From a virus, in the IMG/VR virus record IMGVR_UViG_3300021085_000098, positions 1 through 35,827 of that record: a stretch of DNA of 35,827 bases. The stretch is one strand, 5' to 3'. Of the stretch, positions 31,369 through 35,827 are shown piece after piece; the first letter of the stretch is position 1, and every line of letters begins with the position of its first letter. A program made the translations under genes and the position numbers. The notes under the pieces are model-generated. The model worked only from the letters and a program-made list of their open reading frames with translations. It made no database searches and had not been told where the DNA came from.

Positions 31369-31596
31369 ATGAAAAAAGTAATTGTAAATTCGATTAAGCT
31401 GATTTGCAGCAAGGGTCGGATTGAAAAGGGCGAAACCGTTGTCCTAGATGACGCAGAAATCGCAAAGATTACAAAAATCAGACCTGACGTTTTGACTGTT
31501 TTGGAAGAAGTTAAGCCAGAGCGCAAAGTCGCCTCTAAACCTGCAACAAAAACAGCACGGAAATCGTCCAATGCAAAAGTCAAATCTATCAAATAA
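31369..31596 (+). CDS. Small basic-tailed protein after capsid
   Basis: A 75-residue protein: a compact N-terminal part (MKKVIVNSIKLICSKGRIEK, then VLDDAEIAKITKIRPDVLTV) and a Lys/Ala-rich tail. The ATG at 31369 has GGAG 8 nt upstream. Small proteins of this type follow capsid genes in many phages and may be head-completion or decoration proteins; this is by position only. It overlaps the next gene by 26 bp. Confidence 0.7.
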   Translation: MKKVIVNSIKLICSKGRIEKGETVVLDDAEIAKITKIRPDVLTVLEEVKPERKVASKPATKTARKSSNAKVKSIK

Positions 31597-31879
31597 AGTT
31601 GATGAAAAGTATTTCTTTGAGGATGATATGCTCCTCATCAAGAAAACTTTTGACGCGAACCCAATGCTTGAGGACGCAAAGCACGCCCGCGAAGTTACAG
31701 AAAATAGCTTTGGCAGCGATTATAAGCATGTCGGCAATGTCGATATGGGCTTGCTGGGCGCTTGGTTGAAAGAGGCTGGCGTATCATGGGATGATACCGC
31801 CGCCGTTAAGGATGTCTTAAAGCGCAAACTTATGTCAAATGAGTTTTCGGCACTTCGCGTATGGGAAGGGACGTACTGA
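31571..31879 (+). CDS. Conserved small phage protein
   Basis: A 102-residue protein (VDEKYFFEDDMLLIKKTFDA, later HVGNVDMGLLGAWLKEAGVS and SNEFSALRVWEGTY). It resembles small proteins found after capsid genes in marine phages, where the equivalent of the YFFEDD segment is present, so I keep the ATG at 31571. An alternative ATG at 31628 has GAGG upstream. Function is unknown. Confidence 0.7.
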   Translation: MQKSNLSNKVDEKYFFEDDMLLIKKTFDANPMLEDAKHAREVTENSFGSDYKHVGNVDMGLLGAWLKEAGVSWDDTAAVKDVLKRKLMSNEFSALRVWEGTY

Positions 31880-31880
31880 T

Positions 31881-32138
31881 ATGACCGAAGATTGGCACCT
31901 ATCAAAGTCAGTACCGATAACCGTTCTTGTGACCATCGCCATGCAGTCACTTGGACTTGTCTGGTATGTGTCAACTCTCGACGCATCGGTGGCAACCAAC
32001 GCCCGCGAGATAGCTCGCCATGAGGTTCGTATTATTGAGATTGAAAAAACGTCTCAGCTACAAGAGGTCATGCTTGGCCGTATAGATGAGAATATAAAGG
32101 CTATACGCATGGTGATCGAGAGTCGAGACAGAAAGTGA
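31881..32138 (+). CDS. Single-pass membrane protein with coiled coil (lysis region)
   Basis: An 85-residue protein: a short cytoplasmic start (MTEDWHLSKSVP), one transmembrane helix (about 12-32), then a coiled coil (REIARHEVRIIEIEKTSQLQ). The form resembles inner-membrane spanin or holin-accessory proteins in phage lysis cassettes. I chose the ATG at 31881; an ORF from 31839 overlaps the preceding gene. It begins the likely lysis block. Confidence 0.7.
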   Translation: MTEDWHLSKSVPITVLVTIAMQSLGLVWYVSTLDASVATNAREIARHEVRIIEIEKTSQLQEVMLGRIDENIKAIRMVIESRDRK

Positions 32139-32144
32139 CCTTGC

Positions 32145-32612
32145 ATGGCAGTCCTTGAAACCATTGCCGCTGCAAACGCGGCTTATTCGGTTATAAAGCA
32201 ATGCCTTCAGAATGGTTCTGAAATCAATGGCCTTGTTGGCCAAGTCGGCAAGTTCTTAACCGCCGAAGATGACCTCAAAGAAGCTGTCAAGCGCAAGAAA
32301 AACTCTCCCATTGCGGCCATAACTGGTGGCTCTGAGGGTGACTGGGAAGAGTTCCAGGCACTAGAAGACCTTAAAAGTAAGCGCAAAGAACTTGAGAGCT
32401 GGTGTAGATTATATGGTCCGCCTGGCACTTGGGATCGCTGGCAGCAGTACCAGGCCGAAGCGCGTAAGGCTCGACGCGCAGCGCAAAGACAAAAAGAAAA
32501 AGAACGCGAGGAACTAATGGAGGCCATTGCTTGGTGCCTTAGTGGGCTGGCTGCTATCGGCGGTGTTGGCGCTCTCTTATATTTCCTAGGCCGATATATG
32601 GAGAAGTGGTAA
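32145..32612 (+). CDS. C-terminally anchored membrane protein (lysis region)
   Basis: A 155-residue protein, helical throughout: an N-terminal part (AVLETIAAANAAYSVIKQCL), a charged middle with a long basic coiled coil (EARKARRAAQRQKEKEREEL) and a C-terminal transmembrane helix (about 127-150, SGLAAIGGVGALLYFLGRYM). Similar proteins stand in marine-phage lysis regions. It may act as a spanin-like or holin-accessory protein; the direct function is not shown. Its stop overlaps the next ATG (TAATG). Confidence 0.7.
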   Translation: MAVLETIAAANAAYSVIKQCLQNGSEINGLVGQVGKFLTAEDDLKEAVKRKKNSPIAAITGGSEGDWEEFQALEDLKSKRKELESWCRLYGPPGTWDRWQQYQAEARKARRAAQRQKEKEREELMEAIAWCLSGLAAIGGVGALLYFLGRYMEKW

Positions 32613-32776
32613 TGTGGGTGCTGGTGTGGATGCAGCTAACCACAGTGGTTAGCCATTTTGAGATTGGGCAGTACACATCTGAGCTTGATTGCTTTGACCA
32701 AAAGAAAAAAGCATCTGTACTTGTGACCAAAAACAATGAGTATCTCCATTGCTTTGAAATAAAAATAGGAGACTAG
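32612..32776 (+). CDS. 54-residue protein with hydrophobic N-terminus and two cysteines
   Basis: A short gene coupled to the preceding one by TAATG. The product begins MWVLVWMQLTTVVS, a weak signal-like segment, and continues with a polar domain with cysteines in SELDCFD and LHCFEI, which could pair in the periplasm. Similar tiny proteins with this start occur in marine phages. It may be an o-spanin-like or envelope protein, but there is no lipobox. Confidence 0.7.
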   Translation: MWVLVWMQLTTVVSHFEIGQYTSELDCFDQKKKASVLVTKNNEYLHCFEIKIGD

Positions 32777-32777
32777 C

Positions 32778-32903
32778 ATGAGCGATGCAGAAATCGTTAA
32801 AGTGTTTGATAATAAATTAGAGGCTATCATTGAAGATTTGGCCTCCAAGTCGGGGCGTGACTTTGCAGAGGTTATAAAACTTTTACAATTGAAGAGGAGT
32901 TGA
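32778..32903 (+). CDS. 41-residue helical protein
   Basis: A small gene, two bases after the preceding stop, whose product is one amphipathic helix pair (IVKVFDNKLEAIIEDLASKS, then DFAEVIKLLQLKRS). No family is known to me. Its context between lysis genes supports it as real, and its stop precedes the holin start by three bases while its last codons supply the holin Shine-Dalgarno (AGAGGAG). Confidence 0.65.
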   Translation: MSDAEIVKVFDNKLEAIIEDLASKSGRDFAEVIKLLQLKRS

Positions 32904-32906
32904 GCG

Positions 32907-33101
32907 ATGACAACTAAACTTGATGAATGGAAAGTCTTGCCGCGTCTAATGATGCTGGTGACAACCATTATGTATATACGCTGCTTAGAGTGGGCGCTGT
33001 CGCAGCCTGACCTTTCTGTATCTCAGGCTGGATTAATATCTGTCGTAACTGGAGCCTTCACTGGCTCGTTCGGCATATGGATGGGAAAGGAGTCTAAATA
33101 A
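32907..33101 (+). CDS. Holin-like two-helix membrane protein
   Basis: A 64-residue protein with a charged start (MTTKLDEWKVLPR), a first membrane helix (about 13-31, LMMLVTTIMYIRCLEWAL), a short loop and a second one (about 39-58, SQAGLISVVTGAFTGSFGIW), then MGKESK. The length and form fit a small class II-type holin as found in marine podoviruses, which would trigger endolysin release. GAGGAG lies upstream and the stop overlaps the next ATG. Confidence 0.78.
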   Translation: MTTKLDEWKVLPRLMMLVTTIMYIRCLEWALSQPDLSVSQAGLISVVTGAFTGSFGIWMGKESK

Positions 33102-33487
33102 TGCTGCAAGCACTATTGGGGCCAATAGGGTCACTGGCAGGCACTTGGTTGTCATCCAAGGTCGAGACCAAAGCCGCTGAGACACGTATGAAGGTGTCGG
33201 AGGCCGACGCAAAGGCAAAGATCATGTTGTCCGCTGCAACGTCTGAGGCTGATTGGGAGCGCATTATGGCTCAAGGCACTCAGAATAGTTGGAAAGATGA
33301 GTATCTTGTGGGCCTCTTCTCCATACCGCTCATACTTTCATTCTGCGGAGAGTGGGGCAGACAAACTGTGGCGGATGGGTTTGAGGCGCTGTCAACAATG
33401 CCAGATTGGTATCAATACACTCTGGGCGTCATTGTCGCCAGCAGCTTTGCCGTGAGATCGGCCACTAAATTCTTTGGGAGAAAGTAA
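33101..33487 (+). CDS. GTA-holin-like (3TM) membrane protein
   Basis: A 128-residue protein. The N-terminus (GPIGSLAGTWLSSKVETKAA) is weakly hydrophobic; a helical charged part contains the SEADWERIMAQGTQNSWKDE motif; two more hydrophobic segments follow (VGLFSIPLILSFCG and YTLGVIVASSFAVRSATKF). This layout resembles the gene-transfer-agent holin family (GTA_holin_3TM). It lies directly after the first holin candidate, so they may be a holin pair or holin and antiholin. Confidence 0.72.
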   Translation: MLQALLGPIGSLAGTWLSSKVETKAAETRMKVSEADAKAKIMLSAATSEADWERIMAQGTQNSWKDEYLVGLFSIPLILSFCGEWGRQTVADGFEALSTMPDWYQYTLGVIVASSFAVRSATKFFGRK

Positions 33488-33739
33488 ATGGCGACACCAA
33501 GAAAAGGCAAAGCCAAGGTTAAGGTTACGGCCAGCGGCAAAAAAGTCAGCTATGGGCAGGCAGGTAAAGCCAAGGGCGGCGGACCTCGCGTAAAGCCAGG
33601 CACGTCAAAAGGTGACGCTTACTGCGCAAGGTCTGCGGGGCAGAAAAAGAGCCACCCAAAAGCAGCGGCTAATCCAAACAGCCCACTCAACTTGTCGCGC
33701 AAACGCTGGAAATGTTCCGGCACGAAATCGAAGAGGTGA
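33488..33739 (+). CDS. DUF6321-like basic protein
   Basis: An 83-residue, strongly basic protein. The C-terminal half (TSKGDAYCARSAGQKKSHPK, then NSPLNLSRKRWKCSGTKS) is the pattern of DUF6321, a family seen in phages with unknown role; two cysteines about 34 residues apart may bind metal. The N-terminal half is a Lys/Gly-rich tail. It may bind DNA or RNA. Confidence 0.75.
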   Translation: MATPRKGKAKVKVTASGKKVSYGQAGKAKGGGPRVKPGTSKGDAYCARSAGQKKSHPKAAANPNSPLNLSRKRWKCSGTKSKR

Positions 33740-33743
33740 CTAA

Positions 33744-33890
33744 ATGAGCTTATATCGCAATATTGCCGCGAAGAAAAAACGCATCAAGGCTGGCAGTGGT
33801 GAAAAGATGCGCAAGCCAGGCACAAAGGGCGCCCCCACAGCAAGCGCCTTCAAGAAGGCTGCGAAAACCGCAAAAGGTAAAAAGAAATGA
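33744..33890 (+). CDS. 48-residue very basic protein
   Basis: A short gene, coupled to the endolysin by ATGA, with GAGG upstream. The product (MSLYRNIAAKKKRIKAGSGE, then KMRKPGTKGAPTASAFKKAA) is Lys-rich, without acidic residues except one Glu. It resembles small MSLYxNI proteins of marine phages. Binding to nucleic acid is likely from charge; the function is unknown. Confidence 0.75.
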   Translation: MSLYRNIAAKKKRIKAGSGEKMRKPGTKGAPTASAFKKAAKTAKGKKK

Positions 33891-34504
33891 GTAACGCAAT
33901 GAAGCGCCTGCAAGAGAAAGCAGGGGTTGGTGCTGACGGAGCCTTTGGCCCCAACACGGCCAGAGCTGTTGCCAAGCATTATGGCCTGTCACCGGAGCGT
34001 GGCGCACACATCCTTGGTCAGTCGCACCACGAAAGCGCAGGCTTTAAGCGTGTGAGCGAGGGGCTGTACTACTCTACACCCGAACGTATCCAAGCTGTTT
34101 GGCCGTCGCGGTTTAAGACTGTTGCCGATGCAGAGCCTTACGCAAAGAACCCAGAGAAGCTGGCCGACAAAGTATATGGTGGTCGCATGGGTAATGATGG
34201 CGAAGGCTATAAATGGCGTGGCCGTGGGTTCCTGCAACTGACTGGCAAGGATAACTACTCTCGCTTTGCCGATGAGATGGGCATTGGCTCCGTTATGGAA
34301 AACCCTGACTTGGTCGAAGACGAATACGCCTTTGACACAGCCGTCTGGTTCTTCAAAACGAACAAGCTGTTTAATATTGCCGATGAGGGTGTGACCGATG
34401 CTGTCATCCGCAAGATTACTAAGCGTGTGAACGGCGGCACACATGGTCTGTCTGACCGCGAAAAACAAACCCACATGATCTATAAGTGGCTTGCAGCCGC
34501 TTAA
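33887..34504 (+). CDS. Endolysin (peptidoglycan-binding plus GH19 chitinase-like)
   Basis: A 205-residue lysis enzyme. Residues 5-31 (RLQEKAGVGADGAFGPNTAR) are a minimal peptidoglycan-binding repeat. The GH19-like catalytic domain follows with Glu49 in GQSHHESAGF as the probable acid, then YKWRGRGFLQLTGKDNY (108-124) and FDTAVWFF. It cleaves glycan strands at the end of infection after holin opening. There is no signal peptide, so it depends on the holin. The start overlaps the preceding stop (ATGA). Confidence 0.9.
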   Translation: MSNAMKRLQEKAGVGADGAFGPNTARAVAKHYGLSPERGAHILGQSHHESAGFKRVSEGLYYSTPERIQAVWPSRFKTVADAEPYAKNPEKLADKVYGGRMGNDGEGYKWRGRGFLQLTGKDNYSRFADEMGIGSVMENPDLVEDEYAFDTAVWFFKTNKLFNIADEGVTDAVIRKITKRVNGGTHGLSDREKQTHMIYKWLAAA

Positions 34505-34522
34505 TTCTGGGCTTAAAAAAAG

Positions 34523-34590
34523 GTGTGGTCGGGTTTTCTTTTAACTCAATCTAGTTGAGCGCTATGCAGAATCCAATACCCCGACCACAC
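34523..34590. other. 11-bp inverted repeat spanning a nuclease start codon
   Basis: GTGTGGTCGGG (34523-34533) is perfectly complementary to CCCGACCACAC (34580-34590); the 46-nt loop holds the ATG of the next gene and a small CTCAA/TTGAG stem (about 34545-34559). GTGGTCGGGTTTT at 34525-34537 recurs directly at 34706-34718, and another GACCAC stands at 34592-34597. The structure could limit translation of the nuclease or act as a weak terminator of the late operon. Confidence 0.6.
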
Positions 34591-34944
34591 GACCACATTG
34601 GCACTGGCCGCGCAGGCGAGTTTTTAGCTGCGTCCAAGATTGAGGCCGCTGGTTTAGAGACTTCCCACACAAATGCCTCATGCGATCTACACGTCACACT
34701 TCCTAGTGGTCGGGTTTTGCGTGTTGAGGTAAAAACTTCATCCAAAATATCAAAATATGGCAGCTACAGGTTTCACCGCGGCGGAAGCAATGCTGAAGTT
34801 TTTGTGTTTGTTTCCTTGCCGCTGTCTTTGATCCGCATATTTGACGTGGCTGAGATCGAAGGTAAAAAAACAATTACTATTCAGCCCACCGATTTCACGC
34901 AGCAGGCTGAAGATGAGGATATAGCAGGTTTATTCTTGCATTGA
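34564..34944 (+). CDS. PD-(D/E)XK nuclease at the end of the late operon
   Basis: A 126-residue protein with the archaeal-resolvase/DUF4365-like nuclease pattern: GTGRAGEFLAASKIEAAG (13-30, Glu19), Asp41 in NASCDLHVTL and Glu55-Val-Lys57 in VLRVEVKTSS, followed by the strand NAEVFVFVSL. All core residues are present. The start is the ATG at 34564 without a clear Shine-Dalgarno; a TTG at 34555 is in frame. It lies inside an inverted-repeat structure and its 3' end overlaps the convergent DUF6378-like gene by 15 bp. It may resolve junctions or cut DNA late; the role is not known. Confidence 0.68.
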   Translation: MQNPIPRPHDHIGTGRAGEFLAASKIEAAGLETSHTNASCDLHVTLPSGRVLRVEVKTSSKISKYGSYRFHRGGSNAEVFVFVSLPLSLIRIFDVAEIEGKKTITIQPTDFTQQAEDEDIAGLFLH

Positions 34945-35214
34945 TATTTCGCCTGCAAGTGCGCAGTAGCCAGCCAGGTCCACATAGTTATCACCATGCT
35001 TACTGTTGCCAGCAATGCGGCCAATCTTGAACAAGGCCATCATCATGGCAACGTCTTCTGGCTTCAACTCGCGATCAATAATATCGCGATTATCGAGCCA
35101 CCATGACCACAGCTTTGCTATCTCTCCGAAGCTGTCCTCTGCATCGCCGTGAGTTGCCGCTCGGTCTACGTTTATGCAGTTCATCGCTTCAGAAAGTATA
35201 ATATCTCTATTCAT
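34930..35214 (-). CDS. DUF6378-like protein
   Basis: A 94-residue helical protein with the pattern LSEAMNCINVDRAATHGDAE, then SFGEIAKLWSWWLDN, LKPEDVAMMMALFKIGRIAG and NYVDLAGYCALAGE. This is the DUF6378 pattern, which resembles the helical MazG/NTP-pyrophosphohydrolase fold and is common in phage early regions. The enzymatic role is unproven. It ends the leftward early operon; the start overlaps the HTH gene by ATGA. Confidence 0.8.
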   Translation of the reverse strand: MNRDIILSEAMNCINVDRAATHGDAEDSFGEIAKLWSWWLDNRDIIDRELKPEDVAMMMALFKIGRIAGNSKHGDNYVDLAGYCALAGEISMQE

Positions 35215-35579
35215 TGTTCTCTCCCATGTTTCTCTTCCTCATACGCATCACGCACCAGCTCTCCTATAAACTCTGCAATAGTCGTGCATCCGCAATCCTC
35301 CGCGTTCTGGAACAACCATTCAACCTGATCTATCGAAAGCTGTTCTTTAATTTGGCCAATGAACCCCCAAATGCAGGGGCTTTTATTGTAAACCGTTGTA
35401 ACAGTTTTCGCTTTCAATTTGGCGTGGCCTGACCTTCGACCTCGATTGATGGCAGCGCTGACAACGGCATTTGATACACCCATTTTTTCTGCAATCTCCT
35501 TTTGACGTGCGCCGCCATTATGCAGCGCCCAAATATCTTTTGTGTGCTGCTTGATTGCGTGGCGTTTACTTTTTGACAC
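35211..35579 (-). CDS. Helix-turn-helix regulator
   Basis: A 122-residue protein. Residues 12-48 (HTKDIWALHNGGARQKEIAE, then KMGVSNAVVSAAINRGR) form an HTH of the homeodomain-like resolvase type. The rest is helical and acidic (QLSIDQVEWLFQNAEDCGC, then IAEFIGELVRDAYEEEK) and could dimerise. The start is GTG (35577-35579) with GGGAGG about 9 nt upstream, overlapping the coiled-coil gene by 14 bp. It is likely a phage regulator; the target is unknown. Confidence 0.75.
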   Translation of the reverse strand: MSKSKRHAIKQHTKDIWALHNGGARQKEIAEKMGVSNAVVSAAINRGRRSGHAKLKAKTVTTVYNKSPCIWGFIGQIKEQLSIDQVEWLFQNAEDCGCTTIAEFIGELVRDAYEEEKHGREQ

Positions 35580-35769
35580 TGTAATGCGCCTCCCGAAGTT
35601 CGTTCAGTTTGGCTGTCATTTCACGCTTATCGGACACAAGGTGTGAAATCCGCAAATCTTTTCGAGACAAGTCTTCACGCTGTCGATCAATCTTTGATTG
35701 TTGAACAGAAATCACTTTGCGCGCTGCGTTTAAGTTGTCGAGCAACTTATCAATTCGTTGCTGGCTCAT
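35566..35769 (-). CDS. Small coiled-coil protein (complete copy)
   Basis: A 67-residue, highly charged coiled-coil protein (SQQRIDKLLDNLNAARKVIS, then QSKIDRQREDLSRKDLRISH). I chose the ATG at 35767-35769 because it overlaps the stop of the tandem-HTH gene (ATGA); a longer reading from 35781 has no support. It lies between two regulators in the leftward operon and could act as their partner, but that is inference. The first 136 bp are duplicated at the window start. Confidence 0.8.
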   Translation of the reverse strand: MSQQRIDKLLDNLNAARKVISVQQSKIDRQREDLSRKDLRISHLVSDKREMTAKLNELREAHYSVKK

Positions 35770-35827
35770 AATATATCCCACTTCATTCCTGTTACTCTAA
35801 TATCGCGACGGACAGTCGCCTCGGATA
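35634..35827. repeat. Right copy of the terminal redundancy
   Basis: This is the second copy of bases 1-194, with T at 35701 in place of C at 68. On the circular map 35633 joins to 1. The last 62 bases (35766-35827) are a cut 3' end of the tandem-HTH gene that is complete at 133-756. Confidence 0.93.

Noticed and set aside
1-35827. Lysogeny module (integrase, CI/Cro pair, attachment site)
   Set aside because: No tyrosine or serine recombinase or partition gene is visible. The HTH genes alone do not show temperate life.

Overview
The window is an almost certainly complete tailed-phage genome, linearised at an arbitrary point. Bases 1-194 reappear at 35634-35827 with a single silent difference, so the molecule closes on itself to about 35,633 bp of unique sequence. 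The virion genes point to a short-tailed (podovirus-like) phage: a P22-like portal, an SU10-like capsid protein and adaptor, a P22 gp10-like tail stabilisation protein, a long marine-type tail fibre and large ejection proteins. I see no tail tube, sheath or tape-measure gene, no integrase, no tRNA and no CRISPR array. Several protein families (DUF6447, DUF7936, DUF6321, DUF6378-like and the tail-fibre C-terminus) are common in marine phages. The host is probably a marine Gram-negative bacterium, perhaps an alphaproteobacterium, but the sequence does not settle this.

Layout. (1) A leftward early block runs from about 6603 down through position 1 and, across the circle join, on to 34930. In transcription order it holds two small unknowns, a PD-(D/E)XK nuclease, a protein with a possible cold-shock-like N-terminus and a winged helix, a small unknown, a RecE/lambda-exonuclease-like nuclease, an SSB with an acidic DDEIPF tail, a primase-helicase, a zinc-knuckle miniprotein, a tandem-HTH regulator, a coiled-coil protein, a second HTH regulator and a DUF6378-like protein. 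(2) A short rightward operon (6734-8167) encodes a ribbon-helix-helix-like protein, a RuvC-like resolvase and two small proteins. It contains an array of ATTCATAC repeats that may be a replication origin or operator cluster. (3) A second leftward cluster (9313-8198) has five small genes, including an unannotated 40-residue membrane protein; it meets block 2 at a bidirectional terminator. (4) A 342-bp noncoding control region (9314-9655) separates the divergent early and late genes. (5) The rightward late operon (9656-34944) runs terminase, an SLT transglycosylase, adaptor, fibres, gp10-like protein, ejection proteins, portal, scaffold, capsid, lysis genes and endolysin, ending with another PD-(D/E)XK nuclease.

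How it works together. There is no DNA polymerase or RNA polymerase gene, so the phage supplies priming, unwinding, ssDNA protection, end resection and junction resolution and must borrow the host replisome and transcriptase. Terminase small and large subunits with a P22-like portal fit headful packaging. That would make circularly permuted DNA, which fits an assembly that closes inside ordinary early genes. Three unrelated peptidoglycan hydrolases serve entry and lysis.

Most worth a second look: the ATTCATAC array beside a ribbon-helix-helix-like gene and ruvC; a virion protein built of exact 20-residue repeats followed by an exact 10-residue tryptophan ladder; the polymerase-free replication set; an S74 chaperone domain on a helical ejection-like protein; and the unusual order with portal, scaffold and capsid placed after the tail and ejection genes.
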